This document shows, in pieces, positions 31,320 to 40,896 of a DNA stretch of 64,000 nucleotides. Source of the DNA: Owenweeksia sp965214115. Its GTDB lineage: Bacteria > Bacteroidota > Bacteroidia > Flavobacteriales > Schleiferiaceae. The DNA lies in assembly GCA_965214115.1 (NCBI GenBank), contig CBDCAU010000003.1, positions 496,001-560,000 on the forward strand, written 5' to 3'. Within the stretch, counting starts at the first letter, position 1; each line of letters starts with the position of its first letter. The notes beneath the pieces are model-generated. The model did not search any database, was not told where the DNA came from, and saw only the letters and a list, made by a program, of their open reading frames with translations. The translations under genes and the position numbers were made by a program.

Positions 31320-32336
31320 CTACCCTTCTTTTTTGATATTTAGGATGGCCTTGTCAAAATCGCTCGGCAGCGCATCGGCTTCCTGCAACCGTTTTTGATG
31401 AAATTTTTCATAGTTCCCAACCGCCAGTTGGTCTGCGATTTCCTTGGTGATTTTTCCTTTGTCTTGCAAAATGGCCTGACCGTTGAATTGCAAAAAGGCG
31501 TTCAGCTTTTCCCGCCAGTCTTTCATAAACATCTGCCGCTGGTTTTGCGCCTGAAATTCGGCATAATCCAAATACATCGTCACGATGCGGTTCAGCGTTT
31601 CCAGTTCGTCTTTTTGCAGGTAGTTTTTGGAAATGGTGACATCTTTTCTCCGCACTTGATCGCCTCCCCAAGAAGTCAGCCCCGCGTTGTTTTGGGCGGC
31701 ATCGCTGCGTTGGGCAATCACCTCGGCGGCGGTGTTTCCCGTGGCGGCAAAGATGAGTTTGTTCTGCACGATTTTAAAAAACTCGCGGGTTTCCTCGGCT
31801 TTGGGATTGTAATCGATGGCCAAGGCGTAGATGTCCGTAATCTTGCGGTAAAAGCGTTTTTCGCTGGAGCGGATGTCGCGGATTTGCGCCAGCAGTTCGT
31901 CAAAATAATCTGTCCCAAAAGGATTGTCAGGGTTCTTCAATTTTTGATGATCCAAAACAAAACCTTTGATAATCAACTCCTTGAGCTGCTTCGTGGCCCA
32001 AATCCTGAAATGCGTCCCTCGGATGGAATTCACGCGGTAGCCCACCGAGATGATCATATCCAAATTGTAGAAATCAAGAACCCGGTTTACCTGTCTTCCC
32101 CCTTCGTTTTGAACTGTTGCAATTTTTGCAACAGTTGCCTGCTCTTCCAATTCCCCCGTCTCCAAAACATTTTTAACGTGCCGCGAAATCCCGCTTTTGT
32201 CAATCCCGAAAAGCTCGGCCATTTGGTTGAGGGTCAGCCAAATGGTTTCGTCTTTCAGCAGCACGTCCACTTTTACTTCGCCGCTGCGGTTGGTGTAGAG
32301 CAAGAAATTATGGGCGGGCGATAGTTCTTTTTTCAT
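31320..32336 (-). CDS. RhuM family (virulence_RhuM) protein
   Basis: A 338-residue protein of the widespread RhuM family, first named from a Salmonella pathogenicity island. The N-terminal half (about 10-130) has a winged-helix-like, Bro/KilA-type arrangement: VDVLLKDETIWLTLNQMAELFG ... HVKNVLETGEL ... GRQVNRVLDFYNLDMIISVG ... RGTHFRIWATKQLKELI. The C-terminal half includes KDVTISKNYLQKDELETLNRIV and YLDYAE, both typical. The biochemical role is not established. Such genes travel with mobile and defence islands, and here it follows a broken TA pair. ATG 32336 is preferred over the 17-residue longer start. Confidence 0.88.
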   Translation of the reverse strand: MKKELSPAHNFLLYTNRSGEVKVDVLLKDETIWLTLNQMAELFGIDKSGISRHVKNVLETGELEEQATVAKIATVQNEGGRQVNRVLDFYNLDMIISVGYRVNSIRGTHFRIWATKQLKELIIKGFVLDHQKLKNPDNPFGTDYFDELLAQIRDIRSSEKRFYRKITDIYALAIDYNPKAEETREFFKIVQNKLIFAATGNTAAEVIAQRSDAAQNNAGLTSWGGDQVRRKDVTISKNYLQKDELETLNRIVTMYLDYAEFQAQNQRQMFMKDWREKLNAFLQFNGQAILQDKGKITKEIADQLAVGNYEKFHQKRLQEADALPSDFDKAILNIKKEG

Positions 32337-32683
32337 CGGGAGTTTTGGGATGGGAAGGTAAGAAAAAAGTGTTTTTGGAAGAGACAAATGGTTTTAAAAT
32401 AACTTCTCGAAAAAAAGGATTTCATTCTCCTTTGTCTATCTCCACTCTCAAAACAAACACCCGAAACACTTGTGAAACATAAGGCGCCTCATCTACCTTT
32501 AAACCCGTGGGAGCCGCGCTAATTTCACCCTCCCCTTCCGGTAACTATCGGAGGCCTGCGAGGAAGCTCGAGAAATGGAATAAATGCAAATTTCAGGGTT
32601 TTCCGAGGACTCGGTTTAGCGCGGCGGCCTCAGCTCCCTTCCTTTTTAAGGAGGCCCGCGTTTGCGGGGGTGGTTTCGACTTC

Positions 32684-32716
32684 AACTTTTCCAAAGTTTC
32701 AAACTTTGGAAAAGTT
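32684..32716. repeat. Perfect 33-base palindrome, second copy
   Basis: Arms AACTTTTCCAAAGTTT and AAACTTTGGAAAAGTT (16 bases each) around a single C. The same core occurs at 8067-8095. The rest of 32337-32822 holds fragments of the CTCCTTT / AAGGAGG-type intergenic repeats and no credible gene. Confidence 0.7.
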
Positions 32717-32822
32717 ACAGATGGCGTGAGTCTTTCCCTCACCTGCTTTGAGATTTCCCAATTTTCCCTACTATTGTTTCACCAACAAATCCCAATAACC
32801 CACCCCAAAACCCTCAAAACCA

Positions 32823-33701
32823 ATGGACAGTTTCTCCACCATTTTTCTTGCGGTGGCCCTGATAATCATAATGTTAGGGATGGGTCTCAGTTTGGTGCCC
32901 GATGATTTCCGGCGCGTGTTTCTCTATCCCAAAGCCATTTTGGTGGGATTGGCGAACCAATTGTTTTTGCTGCCTTTGATGGGTTTTGCCATCGCCATCG
33001 GGCTGGGTTTGAACGCGGAAATCGCCATCGGCATTCTCATTTTAGCGGCTTGTCCGGGGGGCGCCACCAGCAACTTGATTTCCCATTTGGCGAAAGCCGA
33101 CGTGGCGCTTTCCGTTTCGCTCACCGCCGTGTCCAGCCTCGTAACGATTATCACCATTCCGTTCATCGTCAATTTGGCGCTGTTGCAATTTCTGAACGAA
33201 GGCCAAATGATTCAGCTCGGCGTGCTGGAAACTATTGGCAAAATCTTGGTCATCATTGTGATTCCCGTGGCGGTGGGGATGTTGGTGCGGCGGTTTCGTC
33301 CTAATTTCGCATTTAAGATGGCGAAGCCCGTGCGGCTTGCTTCGGCCGCTTTGTTGGCGCTTATTATTGTGGGGATTATCATTAAAGAAAGAGCCAACTT
33401 TATCAGCTATTTTCAAGAGGCGGGGATCGCGGCTTTTCTTTTGAATATTTTGACGATGGCCATCGGGTTTGGCAGCGCGCGACTTTTTAAGATTGAACGG
33501 AAACAGGCACTTTCCATCGCCATCGAATCCGGGATTCAGAACGGGACTTTGGCGATTATGATTGCCACGGTCATTTTGGAAAATAGTGGGTATGCCATTG
33601 CGCCGGCCGTGTATAGTTTGCTGATGTTTTTCACCGGCGGCGCGCTTATTTACTGGGGTTCGCGCCAAGCAGCCGCAAAAAACCCGCCGACCGTTTCCTG
33701 A
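32823..33701 (+). CDS. Bile acid:sodium symporter (BASS) family transporter
   Basis: A 292-residue integral membrane protein with nine or ten hydrophobic helices. The family signatures ILAACPGGATSNLISHLAKAD (crossover region) and GIQNGTLAIMIA are both present. BASS proteins couple uptake of organic anions to sodium. The substrate cannot be deduced, and bile acid is only the family name. It lies 21 bases before an outer-membrane protein gene on the same strand and may be co-transcribed. Confidence 0.9.
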   Translation: MDSFSTIFLAVALIIIMLGMGLSLVPDDFRRVFLYPKAILVGLANQLFLLPLMGFAIAIGLGLNAEIAIGILILAACPGGATSNLISHLAKADVALSVSLTAVSSLVTIITIPFIVNLALLQFLNEGQMIQLGVLETIGKILVIIVIPVAVGMLVRRFRPNFAFKMAKPVRLASAALLALIIVGIIIKERANFISYFQEAGIAAFLLNILTMAIGFGSARLFKIERKQALSIAIESGIQNGTLAIMIATVILENSGYAIAPAVYSLLMFFTGGALIYWGSRQAAAKNPPTVS

Positions 33702-33722
33702 TTTTTACATAAAACCCAACCG

Positions 33723-34652
33723 ATGTTTTCAACACAGCGCTTTCTTACTTTTTTCATTTTGGTGATGATGGGATTTGCGCCAGTTTTCGCCCAGCGCTCC
33801 ATTGACTTGCTCACCCTTTCGGGGCAAATCGGACCGAACAATTCCTACGAAAACCACCAAGGCTCGGCCGATGAAATCACGGGCTTGGCGAGCCTGAAAA
33901 TCCCCATCGTTTTCAACCAAGAGCGCAGTATTTGGTACAGCCAGTTGGTGTATATGTATTCGGGCGTGAATTCCACGGCCACTTTTGGCGACAGTATTGC
34001 CGCGCCGATAAACTTGCACGGCATCATCGTGCAGACGGGCTGGGTGCAGAAACTCGGCGACGGGCGCGCCCTCCAGCTTCTTTTTGCGCCGCGTTTTATG
34101 ATGGACGGAAAGGGTTTCGGCGAGCGCACTTTTCAGCTTGGCGGCGTGGCGCTTTTTGAAAAAGAATATAGTCCCCGCCTTTTGATGCGCTACGGTGCGA
34201 TGTTCAATCAGGATTTGTTCGGGCCGATGTTAATTCCGTTAGTGTATTTGGATTGGAATATCGCTGGTTCTCAATGGAATGTGAAAGGATTGCTGCCCAT
34301 CAATCTGAAAATCGGCTACCGCTTCAACGACCGCTTTTCGGCGGGATTGAGCCATTTTGGTCTGGTCACTTCTTACCCGCTGCAAGGGGCAGATTACCAA
34401 GGCGATTATATGGAGCGCAAGAGCATTGACCTCACGCTTTTTGGTCGCTACCGTTTGTTCGGCAATTTTTATTTGGAAGGCCGCGCCGGCTATGCCCTTG
34501 CTCGCGATTATGCACAATATGATGGCGATGATAAACTGGATTTTCGCGTGGCTATTTTGGAATTCGGCGAAGAGCGGCAGCGCAAGAATTTCAGCTTTGA
34601 GGATGGGTTTATCGGGACGGTGCGGGTGGTTTATAATTTGGCGGTGGAGTGA
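33723..34652 (+). CDS. Outer-membrane beta-barrel protein (DUF6268-like)
   Basis: A 309-residue protein with signal peptide MFSTQRFLTFFILVMMGFAP then VFAQ. The mature part is alternating strands with many Tyr, Phe and Gly residues (LLMRYGAMFNQDLFGPMLIP, LKIGYRFNDRFSAGLSHFGL, DLTLFGRYRLFGNFYLEGRA), ending TVRVVYNLAVE. It resembles the DUF6268 barrels of Bacteroidota. Function unknown. It follows the BASS transporter by 21 bases. Confidence 0.75.
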   Translation: MFSTQRFLTFFILVMMGFAPVFAQRSIDLLTLSGQIGPNNSYENHQGSADEITGLASLKIPIVFNQERSIWYSQLVYMYSGVNSTATFGDSIAAPINLHGIIVQTGWVQKLGDGRALQLLFAPRFMMDGKGFGERTFQLGGVALFEKEYSPRLLMRYGAMFNQDLFGPMLIPLVYLDWNIAGSQWNVKGLLPINLKIGYRFNDRFSAGLSHFGLVTSYPLQGADYQGDYMERKSIDLTLFGRYRLFGNFYLEGRAGYALARDYAQYDGDDKLDFRVAILEFGEERQRKNFSFEDGFIGTVRVVYNLAVE

Positions 34653-34857
34653 ATGGCAGGCCCCCTAAATCCCCCTCCCGATAGCTATCGGGAGGGGGAC
34701 TTTGGGCCGATGGAAGAAAGAGACTTTTGGGTTTTTCCACAATGTGGGTTTGAAACGGCGGCCCAGCTCCCCTCCTTTTTTAAAGGAGGAGCCTGTCCCG
34801 TCTCTACGGGAGTGCTTTTCCGCGCGAGCGGAAAAGACGGGGTGGTTCATTTAGTAA
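34653..34857. repeat. Intergenic palindromes after the barrel gene
   Basis: Perfect 28-base palindrome CCCCCTCCCGATAG/CTATCGGGAGGGGG at 34671-34698, then CTCCTTTTTTAAAGGAG and a GACGGG/CCCGTC pair. No gene. Confidence 0.6.
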
Positions 34858-35080
34858 TGAAGAAAATCCCGCAGGGATTGAACACGAATAACCCCGCGTA
34901 AAACGCGGGGTCGCCAATGATGACCGCGCAAAAACCCTGAAAGGGTTTAATGAAAATTTGATGAAAAATAGGGGTTGCGCTATTAAACCCCTGTGGGGTT
35001 TTCCAAAGCTGGATGGGCTTGATGCCCCGCATTTCATACGGGGTTATTAATATTAAATCCCGTTGGGATTTTCAGTAGGA
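34858..35080. repeat. Six-hairpin repeat, family A, copy 1
   Basis: Hairpins in order: AATCCCGCAGGGATT, CCCCGCGTAAAACGCGGGG, AACCCTGAAAGGGTT, AAACCCCTGTGGGGTTTT, CCCCGCATTTCATACGGGG and AATCCCGTTGGGATT. Other copies lie at 40137 and 51028, with arm changes that keep pairing. The rest to 35321 contains CTCCTCAC/GTGAGGAG palindromes and no gene. Confidence 0.8.
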
Positions 35081-35321
35081 AAAAATCACTCCCGTAGAGA
35101 CGGGACAAGCTCCTCCTCACGAGTGAGGAGGGGAGCTGGGGCCGTCGTTAATCCCCAGCTTTCGGGACTTTTTGAAAATGCAGTTATTGACAATGCCAAC
35201 GGCACGTCATATTGATAGCCCCAATCCCGCGCGTGCGGAATTGGGGAGGAAAAACGCGAGCCAAGCTAACCGAGTTCCGAAGGAACGGCACAGAACCCTC
35301 TCAAAATTTTAAAAGCGATTT

Positions 35322-36014
35322 TCATCGTACAAACCTCTCCAAAAACCCATCCTTAAACGCCCGCCCCATCGGAACTTCATTCCCATCAAACAGATAAATT
35401 TGATTCCCCGCAATCTTCTCAATTTTAGAAGTATTAATCAGATAAGATTTGTGAACGCGTGCAAATCCAGCGGTGGATAATTTTTCCTCCCAACGCGCCA
35501 AAGTTTCCGGCGACAAATGTTTTTTATCCGCCAGATGCAGCTCCGTATAATCCATATCGGAATGGATGAAAAGTACGTCGCGGCTGTTGATTTTGATGTG
35601 CTCGTGGCCGGATTTTAGATAAAATTCTTCATTCGTTACCGCTGTGTTTTCGGTTTGACGCGGCGGCGCGGCGGGCTGCACTTTGGACACCGCCTTCACA
35701 AATCGCTCAAACGAAAACGGCTTGACCAAATAATCCACCACATTGAGTTCGTAGCTTTCCACGGCATAATCCGTGAAGGCGGTGGTGAGGATGACAGCGG
35801 GCGGGTTCGACAAAGTTTTCAAAAAATCGATACCGGAAATTTTGGGCAAGTGGATGTCCAAAAAAATCAAATCGACGGGCTGGGTTTTCAACAAATCGAG
35901 GGCTTTGAGGGCGTCCGAAAAAGTGGCCTGCAAAGTGAGGCTGCCCCTGTCCTCGATGAATTTTTTCAGCACGCGCTGCGCCGGCGCTTGGTCTTCGATG
36001 ATGATGCAGTTCAT
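35322..36014 (-). CDS. LytTR family response regulator
   Basis: A 230-residue two-component regulator: receiver domain 1-115 with acidic pocket Glu7/Asp8, phospho-acceptor Asp53 (LIFLDIHLP), TTAF switch Thr and the Lys of VKPFSF, then a LytTR DNA-binding domain (about 135-230, with INSRDVLFIHSDMDYTELHL and FARVHKSYLIN). Start at ATG 36014, overlapping the kinase stop by 4 bases (ATGA); a longer frame to 36194 lies inside the kinase gene and is rejected. It forms a unit with the kinase, and its targets are probably nearby or its own promoter. Confidence 0.93.
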   Translation of the reverse strand: MNCIIIEDQAPAQRVLKKFIEDRGSLTLQATFSDALKALDLLKTQPVDLIFLDIHLPKISGIDFLKTLSNPPAVILTTAFTDYAVESYELNVVDYLVKPFSFERFVKAVSKVQPAAPPRQTENTAVTNEEFYLKSGHEHIKINSRDVLFIHSDMDYTELHLADKKHLSPETLARWEEKLSTAGFARVHKSYLINTSKIEKIAGNQIYLFDGNEVPMGRAFKDGFLERFVR

Positions 36015-37042
36015 CGGCCGTTGGATTTTTGCAGTTGCAACGAAAGTTTCACGGCGTATGTTTTCCCGTCTTCGTCTATCCGCAAAGTATGGGAATTCGG
36101 GTACAAAAGTTCCAGCCGTTTTTTTACGTTTTCCAAGCCGATTCCCTTGGAAAGGTCGCCGATGTTGCTTTGCGTCAAAAAGTTGTTGGTGCATTCAAAA
36201 TGCAGAATGCCGCGCTCATCCAACTTTAGTGAAATGTCGATGCGGATGTTTTCGCTGAGGCTGGACGCGCTGTGTTTGAAGGCATTTTCCACAAAAACGG
36301 GCAAAATCAACGGCGCGATTTCATAAGCGGCTCGGATGTTTTCCTCTTCAAAATGCACCTCGCCGCGCCCTTCGATTTGCAACTGGCTCAGATTTACGAA
36401 GTTTTGCAGATGCTCCACTTCCTTGGTCAGCGGCACAAATTGGGCGGAAGCCTCGTACAACATATAACGCAGCACGCCGCTCAGTTCCAGAATCAACTGC
36501 GGCGTTTTGTCAGAATTTTCGATGGCGTGTGCGTAAAGGTTGTTGAGATTATTAAAAAGAAAATGCGGGTTGATTTGCGTTTTTAGAAACTGTAACTCGC
36601 TCTCTTTCACGGCGCTTTGCAGTTGTTCCACTTGACGCTGTTTCGTCAGCGCGTCCCACGCAAATTTGAATCCGGCGAGGATGGTGATGATGGGCAAAAC
36701 GCTGAGCAAATTGAAAAACATATTGGAAAAGCGCGTGCCCCGTGTGTCGGGGAAATAGATTTTTTCGAGGATGCCCTCCTCAACAAAAATCGCCACGGTA
36801 ATCACCACCAAGACAAAAATGCCGAAGCGTGCGTATTTTTTTTGATATAAAAAACGCGGCAGCAAAAGATAGTTGATGATGAAAGCGGCCACGGCGTAAT
36901 TCAAGAAAAACGCCACCTCGTAGGCTTCCACGGCGGGATTGCGGCGGTCGTGCGAATAGAAAATGAAGACCACCACCAACAGCAAGGCTTGGAAAAAGAA
37001 TTCCCAAACGGCGAGTTTCGCGGATGACGCATTTTTATTCAT
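36011..37042 (-). CDS. LytS/YehU-type sensor histidine kinase
   Basis: A 343-residue membrane kinase. Four hydrophobic helices lie in the first 125 residues, then a coiled linker. The His_kinase motif QINPHFLFNNLNNLYAH has phospho-acceptor His160. A GHKL ATPase follows with N-box LPVFVENAFKHS and G-box KGIGLENVKKRLELLY. No extracellular sensor domain is visible, so the signal is probably sensed in the membrane. It is translationally coupled to the LytTR regulator downstream. Confidence 0.93.
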   Translation of the reverse strand: MNKNASSAKLAVWEFFFQALLLVVVFIFYSHDRRNPAVEAYEVAFFLNYAVAAFIINYLLLPRFLYQKKYARFGIFVLVVITVAIFVEEGILEKIYFPDTRGTRFSNMFFNLLSVLPIITILAGFKFAWDALTKQRQVEQLQSAVKESELQFLKTQINPHFLFNNLNNLYAHAIENSDKTPQLILELSGVLRYMLYEASAQFVPLTKEVEHLQNFVNLSQLQIEGRGEVHFEEENIRAAYEIAPLILPVFVENAFKHSASSLSENIRIDISLKLDERGILHFECTNNFLTQSNIGDLSKGIGLENVKKRLELLYPNSHTLRIDEDGKTYAVKLSLQLQKSNGR

Positions 37043-37139
37043 AGAAGCAAAACTACGCGCAAGCCCCGCGCCGCCGAAAACAAACCCGCGAACGACGGAA
37101 TGGGCGGGGCGAACGGCGGCCTACGTTTTAACACCACCC

Positions 37140-37500
37140 CGAAAATTCCGACGACTTAAGAAAGTCGGAATTTTCACCCCTCCTCACTTCGTAAGGAGGG
37201 GAGCGGGGGTCGAAACTCCGATTTCGCGTTTGAGAATTTTGGTTGGTTCAAAAGAAGGAACTACTGGTGTACCAATTCGTGAATTCAGGGCGACGGCCCA
37301 GCTCCCCTCCTTGCAAAGGAGGGGTGGATTTCGAGCCTTTGGCGAGAAAGACGGGGTGGTAATGCGCGCAGCTTTTTATGATTTTAAAAAAATATTGAGA
37401 ATTGAAAAACACACCACCCCGATTTTTTCGGCGGCTTAAGAAAGCCGAAAAAACCACTCCTCCTCATAAAAATGAGGAGGGGAGCTGGGCCGCACCTTCC
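37140..37500. repeat. Intergenic repeat region with family E copy 1
   Basis: The segment 37226-37375 is nearly identical to 40398-40566 on the far side of the outer-membrane receptor gene (shared GAAGGAACTACTGGTGTACC and onward, about 75 bases with one change). Also CTCCTCAC/GTAAGGAGGGG palindromes and AAGAAAGTCGGAATTTTC-type inverted repeats. No gene between 37043 and 37667. Confidence 0.7.
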
Positions 37501-37667
37501 TGCACGGCTTTTTTAAATTCCATTTGCCAACGGTTTCAAAATCTCTAAAAAAAACCAATTGCCGTTCACCCGTCCCATTCCGCCGTTCGCGGCAAAAGAT
37601 TTTTCAAGGCCAACGGATGTCCCGTCCTTTGCACTCCTTTTTGATAAAGATAAAGTCCAACGACACT

Positions 37668-40046
37668 ATGAACCACATTTTCCATAAAATCACTTTTTCA
37701 ATCCTTTTCGTTTCCGCTGCAGCGGGAGTGTGGGCGCAACCGCAGTCCGTGGAAATCCGTGGCACCGTAGTGGAAAGCGGCAGCGGCCAGCCCGTGCCTT
37801 ATGCCACGGTGGTGGCGATTGATGCCAAATCCGAAGAAAATATAGACGGCACTACGACGGGCAATGACGGCAGTTTTAGCTTCCGCGTGCCGCCGAGTGA
37901 TTTTTACATCGAAGTGAGTTTCATCGGGTTTGAAACGAAAACGTTGCGGGATTTCAACATTCAAAATGGCCGACTGAATTTAGGCCGCATTTTACTGGAA
38001 GAATCCACCGAGGCGCTGGACGAGGTGCAGGTGCGCGCGGAAAAATCCACGGTAGAATTCAAGTTGGACAAGCGGGTGTTCAACGTGGGGCAAGACATCA
38101 GTAGCACGGGGATGGGCGCGCTGGAGGTGCTGAACAACGTGCCGTCGGTGAACGTGAACATCGAGGGCGAAATCAGCCTGCGCGGCAATGAGGGCGTGCA
38201 AATCCTCATCAATGGGAAACCCAGTGTGCTGGCCGACGAACAGAGCAACGCGCTGGGCACGCTCACCGCCGATATGATTGAGAGTATCGAGGTCATCACC
38301 AACCCCTCGGCCAAATACGAGGCGGAAGGCACGGCGGGCATCATCAACATCATTCTCAAAAAAGAAGAAAAAAAGGGGCTGAACGGTTCTATCTCGGCGA
38401 ACACGGGCATTCCCGACAATCACAGCCTCGGCCTGAGCCTGAATCTGCGCACGGAAAATTTCAATTTTTTTACCCAAATGGGCGCCGGTTACCGCTCGCT
38501 GCCGCGCTTCAACGAGGCCATCAACGAGAACAAAATCACCGGCACCACCATCCGCAGCGAGGGCGTGGATTTCCGCAACGAGCGATTTTACAACATCACC
38601 CTCGGCACGGATTATCACATCAACGATTGGAACGTGCTGACCCTGTCGGGGAATTTTGCCTACGAAATCGAAGACCAGCCTTCGGAGACGGATTTTACGC
38701 GGCTTGACGAAAACGACGACCTCATTTCCCAGTGGCGGCGCGAGGAAACCACCGAGGCCACCAATCCCAAATACCAGTACGATTTGCAGTATCAAAAACA
38801 GTTTAAAGACCACGAAGACCACGTTTTGCAAATCAGCACTTTGGGCAGTTTTTTTGGAAAAGAGTTGTCGTCCGATTTTATAAATACTACGATTTCTGGC
38901 GAAGATGCCGACGCCGTTCAGCAAACCGAATCCGATTTTCAACAGGCGGATTACATTTTTAAATTGGATTACACCGACCCGCTTTCGGACAAGTGGACGA
39001 TTGAGGCAGGCAGCCAATTTGAGATAAACGACGTGGGGAACGACTACGCGGTTTTTGACATCGTGGACGGCGCGCAGGTGCCGGATTTGGACTTGACCAA
39101 CAATTTTGAATACGACCAAAAAGTGCTGGGCGTGTATGGCACGGGCGCCTACGAAGGTGAAAAATGGGGCGTGAAACTGGGCCTGCGCGCCGAGCATACC
39201 GACCTGCAAACTTTGCTGACCAACACCGGCGAGGAAAATTTTCAGAATTACACCAACCTCTTTCCCAGCGCGCATATTTCCTATAAAATTTCGCAGCCGT
39301 TTTCGTTGCAATTGGGCTACAGCCGCCGCATTGACCGGCCGCGCTTGTGGGATTTGAACCCGTTTTTCAACATCGGCAACAATTTCAATATCCGCCGTGG
39401 CAACCCTGATTTGCAGCCCGAATTCTCTGATTCTTACGAACTTATGGGAATTTTTATTTTCGAAAAAGTCACGCTCAACGCGGGGCTTTTCCATCTTTAC
39501 ACGACTGACGTAACGGAGCGGGTTTCCATTTTTGAAGACAATGTGAACATCACCACCCCGATGAACATCGGCACCAACCGCACCACCGGACTGGAGCTGA
39601 ACGGCAAGTACAGCCCCGCCAAATGGGTGACACTGAACGGCGATTTCAACTACGGGTTTTTTATGCGGGAGGGCACTTTCGAGAGTCAAGATTTCGATTT
39701 CAACGGCGACCGCTGGAATACGCGCCTCACCACGAAATTCAAGCTGCCCGCTGGCTTTGATGTGGAATTGGCCGGCAATTACCGTTCGCGTTTCCCCACC
39801 GTACAGGGCGAGGTGTCTGGCTTTGCCTTTGCCAATGCGGGCGTTCGCAAAAAACTGTGGAAGGGAAAGGCCATCATCAACCTTTCGGTGAGCGACATTT
39901 TTGCCTCTCGCATCCGTGAAAACGAAATCGACCAACCCACGTTTTATCTATACAATTTTAGCCAGCGCGGCCGCTTCATCACGCTGGGGCTGAGCTATGG
40001 TTTTGGGAAGGGGGAGGCGATGACGTATTCGGGGCGGCGGCGGTAG
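37668..40046 (+). CDS. Outer-membrane TonB-dependent-receptor-like beta-barrel protein
   Basis: A 792-residue protein. Signal peptide 1-24 (ends GVWAQ). A carboxypeptidase-D regulatory-like domain (about 27-105: VEIRGTVVESGSGQPVPYAT ... FIGFETKTL) is followed by a plug domain (about 120-215: VFNVGQDISSTGMGALEVLN ... SIEVITNPSAKYEAEGTAGI). The rest is a large barrel of the OMP_b-brl_3 type, with the NPDLQPEFSDSYELM segment and RRIDRPRLWDLNPF. No Ton box is obvious. The substrate is unknown and no SusD partner follows, so polysaccharide uptake is unlikely. ATG 37668 gives the signal peptide. Confidence 0.9.
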   Translation: MNHIFHKITFSILFVSAAAGVWAQPQSVEIRGTVVESGSGQPVPYATVVAIDAKSEENIDGTTTGNDGSFSFRVPPSDFYIEVSFIGFETKTLRDFNIQNGRLNLGRILLEESTEALDEVQVRAEKSTVEFKLDKRVFNVGQDISSTGMGALEVLNNVPSVNVNIEGEISLRGNEGVQILINGKPSVLADEQSNALGTLTADMIESIEVITNPSAKYEAEGTAGIINIILKKEEKKGLNGSISANTGIPDNHSLGLSLNLRTENFNFFTQMGAGYRSLPRFNEAINENKITGTTIRSEGVDFRNERFYNITLGTDYHINDWNVLTLSGNFAYEIEDQPSETDFTRLDENDDLISQWRREETTEATNPKYQYDLQYQKQFKDHEDHVLQISTLGSFFGKELSSDFINTTISGEDADAVQQTESDFQQADYIFKLDYTDPLSDKWTIEAGSQFEINDVGNDYAVFDIVDGAQVPDLDLTNNFEYDQKVLGVYGTGAYEGEKWGVKLGLRAEHTDLQTLLTNTGEENFQNYTNLFPSAHISYKISQPFSLQLGYSRRIDRPRLWDLNPFFNIGNNFNIRRGNPDLQPEFSDSYELMGIFIFEKVTLNAGLFHLYTTDVTERVSIFEDNVNITTPMNIGTNRTTGLELNGKYSPAKWVTLNGDFNYGFFMREGTFESQDFDFNGDRWNTRLTTKFKLPAGFDVELAGNYRSRFPTVQGEVSGFAFANAGVRKKLWKGKAIINLSVSDIFASRIRENEIDQPTFYLYNFSQRGRFITLGLSYGFGKGEAMTYSGRRR

Positions 40047-40136
40047 AATCGCGGCGGGTTTTGTAGAATCGCACGGCCGTGCGATTTTACCAAAACAGCT
40101 GTACGGTTTTACGGGAACGGTCGGTATTTCCAAAAA

Positions 40137-40358
40137 AGAAAACCCCGCAGGGATTGAACACGAATAACCCCGCGTGCAACGCGGGTCCGCTAACGATGCA
40201 CCGCGCAAAAACCCTGAAAGGGTTTAACGGAAATTTTGATGAGAAATAGGGCTTGTGCTATAAAGCCCCTGCGGGGTTTTCCAAAGGGGGTCGGGTTGAT
40301 GCCCCGCATTTCATACGGGGTTATTGATATTGAATCCCGTTGGGATTTTTGGTAGGAA
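40137..40358. repeat. Six-hairpin repeat, family A, copy 2
   Basis: Same order as at 34858. Most bases match; variants such as AACCCCGCAGGGATT and CCCCGCGTGCAACGCGGG fall in arms or loops. Confidence 0.8.
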
Positions 40359-40397
40359 ACAAACCGCCCCCGCAAAGGCGGGGCAGGCCCGATTTTG

Positions 40398-40570
40398 CAT
40401 TTAAGAAATTCGGTCGGTTAAAAAGAAGGAACTACTGGTGTACCAATTCGTGAATTCAGGGCGATGGCCCAGCTCCCCTCCTTGCAAAGGAGGGGTGGCT
40501 TTCGAGCCTTGGCGAGAAAGAAGGGCCTGCCCCGCGCGATGCGGGGGTGGTAATGCGCACAGTTTTCAAA
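40398..40570. repeat. Family E repeat, copy 2
   Basis: Direct copy of 37226-37375. Further inverted CCGTAAAGACGGG, CTCCTCAC...GTAAGGAGG and two CCGTGAAAAACA units (40751-40785) follow up to about 40830. No credible gene between 40047 and 41178. Confidence 0.7.
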
Positions 40571-40896
40571 GAGGACACCACCCCGATTTTCGCGACGACT
40601 CCCGCATAAGCGGGACAGGTGAGAACAGTCGCGAAAATCACTCCCGTAAAGACGGGACAGGCTCCTCCTCACTTCGTAAGGAGGGGAGCTGGGCCGCCGC
40701 TCCGAACTTACATTTCAAAAGTCCGTCGGATTCTTGGGTGGAAGGAGTGAGCCGTGAAAAACAATTACAATCCGTGAAAAACAGTTATAAACCGACTGGT
40801 TTTCAGAAAAACGATTATCAAAAATAATTTCAGGCGCAATCCGAGAAAAATGGGCGCAAAACGCATTTTCGTATGAAATATGGGCGCGCTTTTCAT

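Noticed and set aside
32507..32905. 132-codon frame before the BASS transporter
   Set aside because: Repeat-derived, overlaps the transporter start and includes the 33-base palindrome.
34858..35080. CRISPR array
   Set aside because: The repeated units are different hairpins, not identical repeats with unique spacers, and no cas genes are present.
36015..36194. 60-residue N-terminal extension of the LytTR regulator
   Set aside because: It lies inside the kinase gene and is Arg/Lys-rich shadow sequence; ATG 36014 gives the exact receiver start and an ATGA overlap.
37992..39935. 647-codon minus-strand frame opposite the outer-membrane receptor
   Set aside because: Length is due to codon bias of the real gene; it has no signal, domain or start context.
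40438..40827. 129-codon frame after the outer-membrane receptor gene
   Set aside because: It translates family E repeats and palindromes; the same frame in the other repeat copy is broken.
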